Source of the DNA: Limibacillus sp.
GTDB lineage: Bacteria; Pseudomonadota; Alphaproteobacteria; Kiloniellales; CECT-8803
DNA length: 64,000 bases
Assembly (NCBI GenBank): GCA_037379885.1
Contig: JARRJC010000003.1
Span: 62,001-126,000 of the forward strand
Reading direction: 5' to 3'
In this document: positions 50,989 through 58,898 of the stretch, one piece after another
How positions within the stretch are numbered: the stretch's first letter is position 1
Layout of the letters: each line of letters starts with the position of its first letter
Program-made: the position numbers and the translations under genes
Notes under the pieces: generated by a model
The model's database searches: none
What the model was told of the DNA's origin: nothing
The model's input: only the letters and a program-made list of their open reading frames with translations

Positions 50989-51519
50989 ATGGACCTCTCC
51001 CTGATAACGTCGTTCCTTTGTCTTGCCGGTTTCGCCGGGCTCTGCCTCGCCGCGGCGATCACCGACATTCAACGACGGAAGATCCCCAACGGCATCACGC
51101 TGGTGATCGCCCTGCTTTTCGGGATCTATTTCCTTGCGAACCTGGGAGAGGTCGATTGGGTCGGCCCGCTGGTCGTGGGCGGCGCGATCCTCGCCGTGGG
51201 CTTCCTGATCTTCGCGATGAACTGGCTGGGCGCGGGCGACGTCAAGATGCTGGCGGCGGCCGGGCTTTGGGCGGGCTTTGCCCATGTGACCGAGCTGTTG
51301 CTGGTGACCGGACTGGCGGGCGGCATCCTGGGCCTGGGCTACGTCCTGGGCGACCGTTTGCGGCGGGTGCCCTGGATTCCCTTGCCACCGCCCGAGGTCA
51401 AGGACCTGGAAGAATTGAAGAAGCAGAAGATCTACCTGCCCTACGGCGTGGCGATCTGCGCCGGTGCGCTGGTCGTAGCACTGCAAAAGGCGCGCGACCT
51501 TTCGGCCGGCGCCTTTTGA
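50989..51519 (+). CDS. Prepilin peptidase, CpaA/TadV type
   Basis: A membrane aspartyl peptidase of 176 residues with about five helices. The two catalytic Asp residues are in AAITDIQRRKIPN and in the GxGD motif WLGAGDVKMLAAAGLW. It lacks the N-terminal methylase domain of PilD, as in Tad-type enzymes. No pilin or Tad secretion genes are near, so it is an orphan here. A hairpin with T-run lies across its last codons and stop. Confidence 0.88.
   Translation: MDLSLITSFLCLAGFAGLCLAAAITDIQRRKIPNGITLVIALLFGIYFLANLGEVDWVGPLVVGGAILAVGFLIFAMNWLGAGDVKMLAAAGLWAGFAHVTELLLVTGLAGGILGLGYVLGDRLRRVPWIPLPPPEVKDLEELKKQKIYLPYGVAICAGALVVALQKARDLSAGAF
51485..51517. terminator. Bidirectional terminator at the 3' end of the prepilin peptidase gene
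   Basis: AAAAGGCGC and GCGCCTTTT form a perfect 9-bp stem around a 15-base loop. It lies inside the last ten codons and can also stop rpoH2 transcripts coming from the other strand, 50 bases after the rpoH2 stop. Confidence 0.55.
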
Positions 51520-51567
51520 GGCTTCAACGGAGGATTTGGCTCTCGTGAAGAAGCGCCGGTTCGTGAC

Positions 51568-52440
51568 CTAGAGGGGTGCCGAGGTGCCCGCCTCTTCGAC
51601 GATCAATTTGCGAAGGGTCTTGAGCGCGCGCTGCTCGAGCTGGCGCACCCGCTCCTTGGAGATGCCGAGCTCCTTGCCCAGGTCTTCCAAAGTCACGGAG
51701 TCTTCGACCAGATGGCGCTGACGGATGATCATCTCCTCGCGCTGCGGCAGTTTACGCAGAGCGCGGGATAGCCAGCGCGCCCGGGTCTGGTTGTCGCGCA
51801 GGTCGGTGACGACCTCCTCCGGTCCCGGACGCTGATCCACCAGCATGTCCTGGACCTCCATGTCCCCTTCCTCGCCGACCGGCACGTTCATCGACTGATC
51901 GGGAACCGAGAGGCGAACTTCCATGCGCTCGACCTGCTGTCGCTTGACCTTCAGTTCCTTGGCGATGGAGCCGACGGCCTCCGGGCTCATGTAGCCGGCG
52001 CTGGCCTCGGCGATCTTCGCGCGCAGGCGGCGCAGGTTGAAGAACAGGCTCTTTTCAGAGGTGGTCGTACCCACGCGGACGACGGACCAGTTGCGCAATA
52101 TGTAGTCCTGGATCGCGGCGCGAATCCACCAGACGGCATAGGTCGAAAAGCGCACCTCCCGGCCCGGATCGAAGCGCTCGGCCGCCTGAAGCAGACCGAG
52201 GTATCCCTCTTGGATCAGGTCGGCGGAAGGCAGGCCGTATCCGCGGAACTTACTGGCGAGACTGACCACGAGACGGGCGTGAGCCCGTACGATCTTGTGC
52301 ATGGCGCGCTCGTCGCGCTCCTCCACCCAAGCTTTGGCCAGTTCGACTTCTTCCTCGCGGGAAAGCAGCGGCGCGTTCATGGCGTCGCGGACGAACTGAC
52401 GGTTGGCGCGGTCGCTGTCTAGGATGGGGGCGGTCACCAT
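51568..52440 (-). CDS. rpoH: RNA polymerase sigma-32 family factor, RpoH2 (RpoHII) type
   Basis: An alternative sigma factor of 290 residues. Region 2 has GLPSADLIQEGYLGLLQAAERF and RFSTYAVWWIRAAIQDYILR (cores SADLIQEGYLGL and FSTYAVWWIRA). The RpoH-box-like TTSEKSLFFNLRRLRAKI follows, and region 4 has LGISKERVRQLEQRALKTL. The N-terminus MNAPLLSREEEVELAKAW is closer to RpoHII of Rhodobacter than to standard RpoH. That factor is switched on by RpoE in the singlet-oxygen response. An RpoE-type promoter (52504-52533) and AGGAG precede the gene. Confidence 0.9.
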   Translation of the reverse strand: MVTAPILDSDRANRQFVRDAMNAPLLSREEEVELAKAWVEERDERAMHKIVRAHARLVVSLASKFRGYGLPSADLIQEGYLGLLQAAERFDPGREVRFSTYAVWWIRAAIQDYILRNWSVVRVGTTTSEKSLFFNLRRLRAKIAEASAGYMSPEAVGSIAKELKVKRQQVERMEVRLSVPDQSMNVPVGEEGDMEVQDMLVDQRPGPEEVVTDLRDNQTRARWLSRALRKLPQREEMIIRQRHLVEDSVTLEDLGKELGISKERVRQLEQRALKTLRKLIVEEAGTSAPL

Positions 52441-52503
52441 GAATAGCGCTCCTGCTCGAGAGGTTGTCGTGATCGGTCTTATCGCCGGATCGTTTGTTAC
52501 CTT

Positions 52504-52533
52504 TGCTTACGCGCAGGAGACGCGTTCGGATCA
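52504..52533 (-). promoter_or_regulatory. RpoE (ECF)-type promoter of rpoH2
   Basis: The minus strand reads TGATCC, exactly 18 bases, then TAAGCA. TGATCC is the -35 element known for Rhodobacter sphaeroides RpoE targets. It lies 64 bases before the rpoH2 start. Confidence 0.82.
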
Positions 52534-52573
52534 CAGGAGCCCCGATTTATTCTGGAAAATTTTTCCGCCTTAA

Positions 52574-52607
52574 GAAAAAAGCCGGGCGGATTGCTCCAGC
52601 CCGGCTT
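52574..52607 (-). terminator. Terminator after rpoE-chrR
   Basis: AAGCCGGGC and GCCCGGCTT form a 9-bp stem with an 11-base loop, followed on the minus strand by TTTTTTC. It separates chrR from the rpoH2 promoter. Confidence 0.88.
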
Positions 52608-52631
52608 CCCGTTCGGCTATGACGTGAATGC

Positions 52632-53206
52632 TTAGAAGCGCACGAACATGTTGAGCCAGCGGCCTACCGGACCGGTGAAGCGCAGCGGCGCGTCGGTGAC
52701 CGTGATGCAGAGACAGTCCTCACCGGGGTCTGCGACCGGGCGGTGTTCGATCTGGTTGTCGGCCACGGAGACATCGCCGCGCAGGTAGTGGCCGTGCTCG
52801 TCGGTGAAGCCGCCGCTCAGCACCATGGTGATCTCCGCACCTTCGTGGGTGTGCTGCGGGATGGCCGAGCCCGCACGGATGCGCAGAAGCTTCGTGCGCA
52901 CCCCGCTGGACTGCGGCAGCAGGTTGACCTCGCTCACGGTGCCCCGGGATTTCCAATCCAAATTGGCCAGCGCCCCGCCGAGATAGCTGCGCAGCGGCTC
53001 CGGAACGACAATGTCGCCCTCGACCGGCGCGCCCATCTTCTCCGGGATATGGAGCTCGGCCTCGGGCTCGTCCAGGCGGGCCATGACACGCGCCGGCAAT
53101 CGGGACAAAGCGCGGTATGGGTCGCCACCAAAAGCGACAGCGCTTCTTCCAGATGCCCGGCCGCATAGGCCTGGAGCAGTTCCTCAGTGGGATGAAAACG
53201 AGGCAT
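52632..53206 (-). pseudogene. chrR: ChrR-type zinc anti-sigma factor gene, broken by an internal deletion and frameshift
   Basis: ChrR binds RpoE and holds it inactive until singlet oxygen appears. The first part (from 53206) reads MPRFHPTEELLQAYAAGHLE and has the zinc site VATHTALCPDC. After this the frame turns into nonsense and stops at 52934. The C-terminal cupin half lies in another frame (RVMARLDEPEAEL, then IPQHTHEGAEITMVLSGGF and CITVTDAPLRF, stop at 52632). About 25 residues expected between the zinc site and RVMARLDE are also missing. A TGCCGG direct-repeat deletion near 53090-53105 would give both defects. GAGGAG precedes the start, 3 bases after rpoE. A sequencing error is possible. 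Confidence 0.75.
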
Positions 53207-53209
53207 GTC

Positions 53210-53779
53210 TCACTCCTCTTCCAACTTCACCCGCAGCTTGTTCATCGCCAGTCTAAGCCGCGACTTGACTGTCCCGAGCGGCAGGTCCAACTGGCCCGCG
53301 ATCTCCGCATGGGACAACTCCTCAAAATAGGAGAGGCGCAAAAGCGTCGCCTGCTCCTCAGGTAGCTCTCTGATGATCCGGCGCAACTCTTCGCCCTGCT
53401 GTCGCGCCACCACCGCTTCTTCTGGAAGCGGTTCGGCGTCGGGCACGAGCGCCGGATCGTTCGGATCGATTTCCGGGCGCTTCTCACGCCGGATCGCGTC
53501 GATCCTCTTGTTCCGCGCGATGGTGAAGATCCAGGTCGAAAGCGCCGCTTGGGCCGGATCGTATTGCCCGGCACGCCGCCAGACCGTCAACATCACCTCC
53601 TGCGCGAGGTCCTCGGCCAACGCTTCGTCGGCCTTCATTCCCCTCAGGTAGGATTTAACCCGGGGCGCGAAGTAGCCGAACAGCGCCGCGAAGGCTTCCC
53701 GCTCCCCTTTCTCGGCAACGCGGCCGATCAGGGACAGCAGGTCTTCGGACGACAGGTCTGAGGTCAAGGTGTCTGCCAT
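53210..53779 (-). CDS. rpoE: ECF RNA polymerase sigma factor, RpoE of the ChrR-paired group
   Basis: An extracytoplasmic-function sigma factor of 189 residues. Region 2 has LAEDLAQEVMLTVWRRAGQYD and STWIFTIARNKRIDAIRREK (cores DLAQEVMLTVW and FTIARNKRIDAIR). Region 4 has LRLSYFEELSHAEIAGQL with the helix-turn-helix LPLGTVKSRLRLAMNKL. The pairing with chrR places it in the ECF11 group. In Rhodobacter this factor drives the singlet-oxygen response, including its own operon, rpoHII and photolyase and lipid genes. The start MADTLTSDLSS is preceded by its own TGATCC promoter at 53881-53910. Confidence 0.93.
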   Translation of the reverse strand: MADTLTSDLSSEDLLSLIGRVAEKGEREAFAALFGYFAPRVKSYLRGMKADEALAEDLAQEVMLTVWRRAGQYDPAQAALSTWIFTIARNKRIDAIRREKRPEIDPNDPALVPDAEPLPEEAVVARQQGEELRRIIRELPEEQATLLRLSYFEELSHAEIAGQLDLPLGTVKSRLRLAMNKLRVKLEEE

Positions 53780-53880
53780 GATCAACCTATGCTGCGCAGC
53801 TTTCGGGCTGGACTCAACCCGTCGCGCATCTACCTCAGAACTGACGCTATGAAGGTCCAATGCTTCTCCTCCATTCAGGC

Positions 53881-53910
53881 TTGTTACGCCCGGGCTTGGA
53901 AATTGGATCA
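53881..53910 (-). promoter_or_regulatory. RpoE-type promoter of rpoE-chrR (autoregulation)
   Basis: The minus strand reads TGATCC, exactly 18 bases, then TAACAA, 102 bases before rpoE. It is back to back with the plus-strand promoter at 53938, 27 bases away. Confidence 0.78.
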
Positions 53911-53937
53911 CAGAGTGTCGAAAAAAGTTGACGTCAA

Positions 53938-53967
53938 TGATCCATTCGCCTTCCACGACCGTATCTT
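53938..53967 (+). promoter_or_regulatory. RpoE-type promoter of the FAD protein-cfa-DUF3833 operon
   Basis: TGATCC, exactly 18 bases, then TATCTT. The leader to the first ATG at 54054 is about 80 bases. The -10 is the weakest of the four such promoters here. Confidence 0.72.
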
Positions 53968-54053
53968 GTTGGTCACGAGTTCAGGTAAGAAGGTCAGCGG
54001 CCCCGGCGATTTCGCCCGGCGGCGCGCGTCTAGCGGAGAGAACAAGCAGAATT

Positions 54054-55388
54054 ATGCGAATAGCAATCATCGGAAGCGGCGCCGCCGGACTTGGAGCCGC
54101 CTGGCTTTTATCCCAGCGCTACGACACCGTCGTCTATGAAGCCGCCTCCAAACTGGGCGGTCATGCCAACACCGTCGACGTTCTGGGGCCCAAGGGCGTG
54201 GTGCCCGTCGATACCGGCTTCATCGTTTACAACGAACACAATTACCCGCAGCTGACCGCTCTTTTCGAGCATCTGGGCGTGGAGACCGAGGCGAGCGATA
54301 TGTCTTTCGCCGTCTCCCTGGCGAATGGCGGCTATGAGTACGAAGGCAGCGCGGGTGGCTTCTTCGGCCAGCGGCGCAATCTGCTGCGGCCCAAGCAGTG
54401 GCGGCTTCTGGTCGATATCCGCCGCTTCTTCCGCGAGGCGCCGGCGATCCTGTTGCAGCCCGATCAGGGCCTGTCGCTCGGCGACTACCTGAAGACCAAC
54501 CGCTATTCCAAGACCTTCGCCTACGATCACCTGCTGCCCATGGCGGCGGCCATCTGGTCGTCCAGCGTCGAGGAAATCCTGGCCTTTCCCGCGCGCAGCT
54601 TCGTGTCCTTCTACGCCAATCATGGCCTGTTGCGCTTCACCGACCGGCCGGAATGGCGGACGGTGGCGGGCGGCAGCCGGCGCTACGTCGAGACCATCTC
54701 TGCGGGCTTCAGGAAGCAGGTTCGGCTCTCCACCCCCGTCAAGGCGGTGCGGCGGCTCAATCCGGGCGTCGAAGTGATCGACGCGACGGGTCATCGCGAC
54801 CGCTTCGACGCCGTGGTCATGGCGAGCCATGCCGATCAGAGCCTGGAGATCCTGGGTGGGGATGCGAGCCCGCTGGAGCAGAAGGTCCTGGGCGCCTTCC
54901 GCTATCAGGAGAACCGCGCCGTCCTGCATTCCGACGAGACTCTCATGCCGCGTCGCAAGCGTCTCTGGGCGAGCTGGAACTATCTGTCGCCCCAACGCCG
55001 CGACGACGGAGAGCGGTTGGCCGTCACCTATTGGATGAACCGGCTTCAGAACCTCGATCCCGCCCTTCCCCTCTTCGTAACGCTGAACGCCTATCGCGAG
55101 CCCGCCCCGGAAACGGTGCACGGCAGCTACACCTATGATCACCCGCAGTTCGACAAGGCGGCCATTGAGGCGCAGGCCCTGCTGCCCGAGATTCAAGGGG
55201 CCGGCGGTCTCTGGTTCTGCGGCAGCTACTGCGGCTTCGGCTTCCATGAAGACGCGCTTCAGTCGGGACTGGCGGTCGCCGAGCGCTTCGGGCTGAAGAC
55301 GCCTTGGGCCGATCGGCAGAGCCTTACCGGTCCGGCCTGGCGATCGGTCCGACCCGATCCCGCCGGGCTTCCGGCGGCGGCGGAGTAG
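54054..55388 (+). CDS. NAD/FAD-binding amine-oxidase-like protein (COG2907 type)
   Basis: A flavoprotein of 444 residues. The FAD motif is at the very start (RIAIIGSGAAGLGAAWLL), followed by VYEAASKLGGHANTV and the stretch VPVDTGFIVYNEHNYPQL. The C-terminus has LWFCGSYCGFGFHEDALQSG. It resembles amine oxidase and carotenoid desaturase-like flavoproteins. Such genes stand with DUF1365 and cfa genes in many proteobacteria, in a cluster tied to membrane fatty acid modification under RpoE control. The exact reaction is unproven. It starts the operon behind the RpoE-type promoter. Confidence 0.88.
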   Translation: MRIAIIGSGAAGLGAAWLLSQRYDTVVYEAASKLGGHANTVDVLGPKGVVPVDTGFIVYNEHNYPQLTALFEHLGVETEASDMSFAVSLANGGYEYEGSAGGFFGQRRNLLRPKQWRLLVDIRRFFREAPAILLQPDQGLSLGDYLKTNRYSKTFAYDHLLPMAAAIWSSSVEEILAFPARSFVSFYANHGLLRFTDRPEWRTVAGGSRRYVETISAGFRKQVRLSTPVKAVRRLNPGVEVIDATGHRDRFDAVVMASHADQSLEILGGDASPLEQKVLGAFRYQENRAVLHSDETLMPRRKRLWASWNYLSPQRRDDGERLAVTYWMNRLQNLDPALPLFVTLNAYREPAPETVHGSYTYDHPQFDKAAIEAQALLPEIQGAGGLWFCGSYCGFGFHEDALQSGLAVAERFGLKTPWADRQSLTGPAWRSVRPDPAGLPAAAE

Positions 55389-55397
55389 GAAAGCGGC

Positions 55398-56246
55398 ATG
55401 ACCCGGAAAGGCGGCCAGAAGGACGAGAGGGAGCAGCGGGACGCGGGCGGAGACCTGGCCAGTTGTCTCTATCCCGGTCGTGTGATGCACCGGCGGCTGA
55501 TGCCCTTCGGTCACCACTTCGTCTACCGCCTCTTCTCTCTCTACCTCGACCTCGACGAGTTGCCGCGCCTCGATCGCCGACTGAGGCTGTTTGGCCATAA
55601 CCGCGCCGCACTCTTTTCCTTCCGCGATGCCGATCACGGCGCGCGGGACGGCGGCCCGCTGCGCCCCTGGATCGACGGACAACTGGCGCGCGCCGGCATC
55701 GACCTGGAGGGCGGCGCGGTCCGGCTGCTCTGCTTTCCGCGCATCCTGGGCTACGTCTTCAATCCCCTGACGGTCTGGTTCTGCCACCACCGGGACGGCC
55801 GTTTGGCGGCGCTGCTCTACGAGGTCAGCAATACCTTCGGTGAACACCACTGCTACCTGCTGCCCGTACCGCCCGACCATGAGCCCGGCGAGCCGGTCCA
55901 TCAGGGCTGCGAGAAGGCCTTTTACGTATCGCCCTTCATCGAGATCCGGGGCCGCTACCGCTTCCGGGTCCTGCCGCCGGCCGAGCGCCTGTCGCTTGGC
56001 ATCCGCCTCGTGATGCCCGAAGGCGATCAACTCGTAGCCGTCCAGAGCGGTCAGCGAGCGGAAATATCGGACCGCGCGCTCGCCAAGCTGTTCTTTTCCT
56101 ACCCCCTGATGACGGTTAAGATCATGGCCGGGATCCACTGGGAGGCTCTCAAGCTCTGGCGGAAAGGTGCTGCTTACATCAAGCGCCCCGCCCCGCCCCG
56201 AGAGACGGTGAGCGTTGAGAACACCTTGCCCGAGGCGGCTGAATAG
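55398..56246 (+). CDS. DUF1365 family protein
   Basis: A 282-residue protein of the DUF1365 family. Features are LYPGRVMHRRLMPFGHHFVYRLFS (core VMHRRLMPFGHHF), a CFPRILGYVFNPLTVWFCH segment, and VSNTFGEHHCYLL. A hydrophobic C-terminal part includes KLFFSYPLMTVKIMAGIHWEAL (core YPLMTVKIMAGIHW). Function is not established; its constant neighbours are the FAD protein and the fatty acid methyltransferase, so it may act in the same lipid pathway. It starts 9 bases after the FAD gene. Confidence 0.9.
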   Translation: MTRKGGQKDEREQRDAGGDLASCLYPGRVMHRRLMPFGHHFVYRLFSLYLDLDELPRLDRRLRLFGHNRAALFSFRDADHGARDGGPLRPWIDGQLARAGIDLEGGAVRLLCFPRILGYVFNPLTVWFCHHRDGRLAALLYEVSNTFGEHHCYLLPVPPDHEPGEPVHQGCEKAFYVSPFIEIRGRYRFRVLPPAERLSLGIRLVMPEGDQLVAVQSGQRAEISDRALAKLFFSYPLMTVKIMAGIHWEALKLWRKGAAYIKRPAPPRETVSVENTLPEAAE

Positions 56247-56264
56247 GGAGCGGTCGACCTTTCG

Positions 56265-57476
56265 ATGAGCAGTGAAGAAACGGCAGGAAAGCTGGAGAGC
56301 GGACTCTCGCGCGGCGAAAAGCTGGGCCTAGGCATCGCCCGGCGGCTCTGCAGCGGCAGTCTCGTCCTGACCCTTCCCAGCGGCTACCAGGAACGCATCG
56401 ACGCGTCGGAACCGGGCCCGTCGGCCGATCTCCGAATCATCTCTCCGAGATTCTTCAAGCGCATCTTCACCGGCGGATCCAATGGCTTCGCCGAAGCCTA
56501 CATGGACGGCGACTGCGATACCGACGACCTCTCGGCCTTTCTGACCCTGGCAGCGGCCAACCACGACGCCATCGTGACCGCCATCGAGGGTCACTGGTGG
56601 TCACGCACGCTCAACCGCGCCTACCACCTGCTGCGCCCCAACACCAGGAGCGGCTCCAAGCGGAACATCCGCGCGCACTATGATCTGGGCAACGACTTCT
56701 ACGCGGCCTGGCTGGACGGCACCATGACCTACTCCTCGGCCATCTTCGATGCGCCCGAGGCGCCGCTGGAGGCCGCCCAGGAAAGCAAATACCGCCACCT
56801 GGCGACCAGCTCGGGCATCGAACCGGGGCACAAGGTGCTGGAAATCGGCTGCGGCTGGGGCGGCTTTGCGAGCTGGGCGGCGCGCGAGATCGGTTGCGAG
56901 GTCACGGCCATCACCATCTCCGACGCCCAGTACAACTTCGCCGCTGAGCGCCTGCAACGCGAAGGGCTGAACGACCGGGTCACCCTGCTGCGCCAGGACT
57001 ACCGCGACACGCGTGGCGCCTACGACCGCATTGCCTCGATTGAGATGTTCGAGGCTGTAGGAGAGGCTTATTGGCCACAATATTTCAATACGTTACGAGA
57101 GAATCTTAAACCCGGTGGAAAAGCGGGTCTTCAGATCATCACCATCGCCGATAACGTCTTCGAGCAGTACCGGCGCAGCGCCGATTTCATCCAGCGCTAC
57201 ATCTTTCCCGGCGGCATGCTCCCCTCGCTCCCCGCGCTCGACCGTCAGGTTCGTGATGCGGGTCTCTCCTGGATCGGCAACCGGGGCTACGGGCAGCACT
57301 ACGCTCGCACGCTGCGCGAATGGCACGAGCGGTTCGAAGCGGCCTGGCCCGAGCTTCAGACCGATGCGTTCGACGAGCGCTTCCGGCGCATGTGGAAGTA
57401 CTATCTCAGCTACTGCGAGGCCGGCTTCGCCACGGGCCGGATCGACGTGCAGCAGATCGCCCTTGCCCGCGACTGA
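56265..57476 (+). CDS. cfa: Cyclopropane-fatty-acyl-phospholipid synthase family methyltransferase
   Basis: A SAM-dependent enzyme of 403 residues that methylates unsaturated acyl chains of membrane lipids. The SAM site is VLEIGCGWGGFASWAA near residue 190. Family parts are SKRNIRAHYDLGNDFYAAWLD (core AHYDLGNDFY), MTYSSAIF, and FIQRYIFPGGMLPSL. In Rhodobacter the RpoE-controlled member (CfaA) and its neighbours are linked with modified or furan fatty acids, which scavenge oxidants. A short AT-rich codon patch at about 57055-57118 is unlike the rest of the gene. Confidence 0.93.
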   Translation: MSSEETAGKLESGLSRGEKLGLGIARRLCSGSLVLTLPSGYQERIDASEPGPSADLRIISPRFFKRIFTGGSNGFAEAYMDGDCDTDDLSAFLTLAAANHDAIVTAIEGHWWSRTLNRAYHLLRPNTRSGSKRNIRAHYDLGNDFYAAWLDGTMTYSSAIFDAPEAPLEAAQESKYRHLATSSGIEPGHKVLEIGCGWGGFASWAAREIGCEVTAITISDAQYNFAAERLQREGLNDRVTLLRQDYRDTRGAYDRIASIEMFEAVGEAYWPQYFNTLRENLKPGGKAGLQIITIADNVFEQYRRSADFIQRYIFPGGMLPSLPALDRQVRDAGLSWIGNRGYGQHYARTLREWHERFEAAWPELQTDAFDERFRRMWKYYLSYCEAGFATGRIDVQQIALARD

Positions 57477-57497
57477 GCCAGCGCCACTTCCCTGAAC

Positions 57498-58862
57498 ATG
57501 TCCGATAGCCCCACCCTCACGCGCTGGCGCCTGCTCGCCTACGGCCTGCCGGGACTGCCGGGTGCGGTGGTGCTGCTGCCGCTCTACGTCTATCTGCCGA
57601 CCTACTACGCCGACGACCTGGGACTCGGGCTCGCCTGGGTGGGAAGCGTTCTGCTCATCGCGCGGCTCTGGGACATGGTGAGCGATCCCTTGATCGGGCT
57701 GCTCTCGGACCGTTGGACCACGCCGTTTGGCCGGCGCAAACCCTGGCTGGTCGCCGGAACGCCCTTGGTGATCGTCAGCGCCTTCCCGCTGTTCCTGGCC
57801 GAGAGCGGCGCGACGCCCTGGGACCTGCTGCTCTGGACCTCCCTGCTCTACCTCGGCGCGACCATGGTTTCCCTGCCGCACAACGCCTGGGGCGCCGAAC
57901 TCTCGGACGACTATCACGCCCGCAGCCGCATCACAGGGACGCGCGAAGGCCTCGTGGTCCTGGGCACCCTTGCCGCCGCCGCCCTGCCCGCTCTGCTGCC
58001 GGGCGGAACAAAAACCACGCTTCAGGTGATCCCTTACGCGTTGGCGGTCGTACTACCTTTGACAGTTTTGCTCGCGACCTTGAGCGTGCCGGAGGTTCCG
58101 GTCAGGAAACCAGCCCGCGCAGCGGCAAGGTCCTGGCGACAAGGTTGGAAGATCTTGCGGGGCAACCGTCCGTTCCTGCTGCTGATCGCAGCCTATCTGG
58201 TGAACGGCATAGCGAACGGACTGCCCGCGACGCTCTTCCTGATGTTCGCGCGCCACGTTTTGGAGGCCAATGAATGGCAAGAAGGCATGCTGCTCTTGAG
58301 CTACTTTCTCTGCGGAATCCTCTCGATTCCGCTGTGGCTCGCCTGCAGCCGGAGGCTGGGCAAGCACCGCGCCTGGATGCTGGCGATGGGGCTTTCCTGC
58401 CTCTTCTTCGCCCTGGTGCCCTTTCTGGGGAGCGGGGATGTCTGGCTGTTCCTGGGGATCTGTCTGGCGACCGGCCTTTGTCTCGGCGCGGATCTGACGC
58501 TGCCCGCCTCGATGCAGGCGGACGTGGTGGACCTGGACCGACTGAGGTCGGGAAAATCGCGCGCCGGGCTCTTCTTCGCGGTCTGGGGCATGGCGACCAA
58601 ACTGGCCCTCGCGCTGGCGGTGGGCATCGCCTATCCCTTGCTGGAGCTGTTCCAGTTCGACCCGCAGGCGGAGCAACACCAGGCTGGCGGCCTCTTCGCT
58701 CTCGCCGTGCTCTACGCCTGGCTGCCCGTGGCTCTGAAACTGGGGTCCATTTGGCTCTTCTCCGCTTACCCCATCGATCAGGCGACGCAGCTGCGCATCC
58801 GCGGTCTGATCGCAAAGCGCGTCGGGCTGGAGCGGCCGGAAGCTCCGGCGGCGCAAAGCTGA
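57498..58862 (+). CDS. MFS transporter, glycoside-pentoside-hexuronide (GPH) cation symporter type
   Basis: A 12-helix transporter of 454 residues. The GPH trait LLIARLWDMVSDPLIGLLSD with the RxxDxxxDP motif and RTPFGRRKPWL-like WTTPFGRRKPWLVAG is clear. LPHNAWGAELSDDYHARSRI (core AWGAELSDDYHAR) matches the TPY-AL-EL region of the family. The substrate is unknown; relatives carry sugars, but MelB-like lipid transporters such as MFSD2A share the fold. Its place between cfa and a lipoprotein gene fits a role with lipids. That is inference. Confidence 0.87.
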   Translation: MSDSPTLTRWRLLAYGLPGLPGAVVLLPLYVYLPTYYADDLGLGLAWVGSVLLIARLWDMVSDPLIGLLSDRWTTPFGRRKPWLVAGTPLVIVSAFPLFLAESGATPWDLLLWTSLLYLGATMVSLPHNAWGAELSDDYHARSRITGTREGLVVLGTLAAAALPALLPGGTKTTLQVIPYALAVVLPLTVLLATLSVPEVPVRKPARAAARSWRQGWKILRGNRPFLLLIAAYLVNGIANGLPATLFLMFARHVLEANEWQEGMLLLSYFLCGILSIPLWLACSRRLGKHRAWMLAMGLSCLFFALVPFLGSGDVWLFLGICLATGLCLGADLTLPASMQADVVDLDRLRSGKSRAGLFFAVWGMATKLALALAVGIAYPLLELFQFDPQAEQHQAGGLFALAVLYAWLPVALKLGSIWLFSAYPIDQATQLRIRGLIAKRVGLERPEAPAAQS

Positions 58863-58898
58863 CGGCCCATCCCATGACTCAAACTGGAGACACCAGAC

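Noticed and set aside
54108-56138. A 676-codon open frame opposite the FAD and DUF1365 genes
   Set aside because: It is antisense to two conserved genes and spans their junction; no domain is seen.
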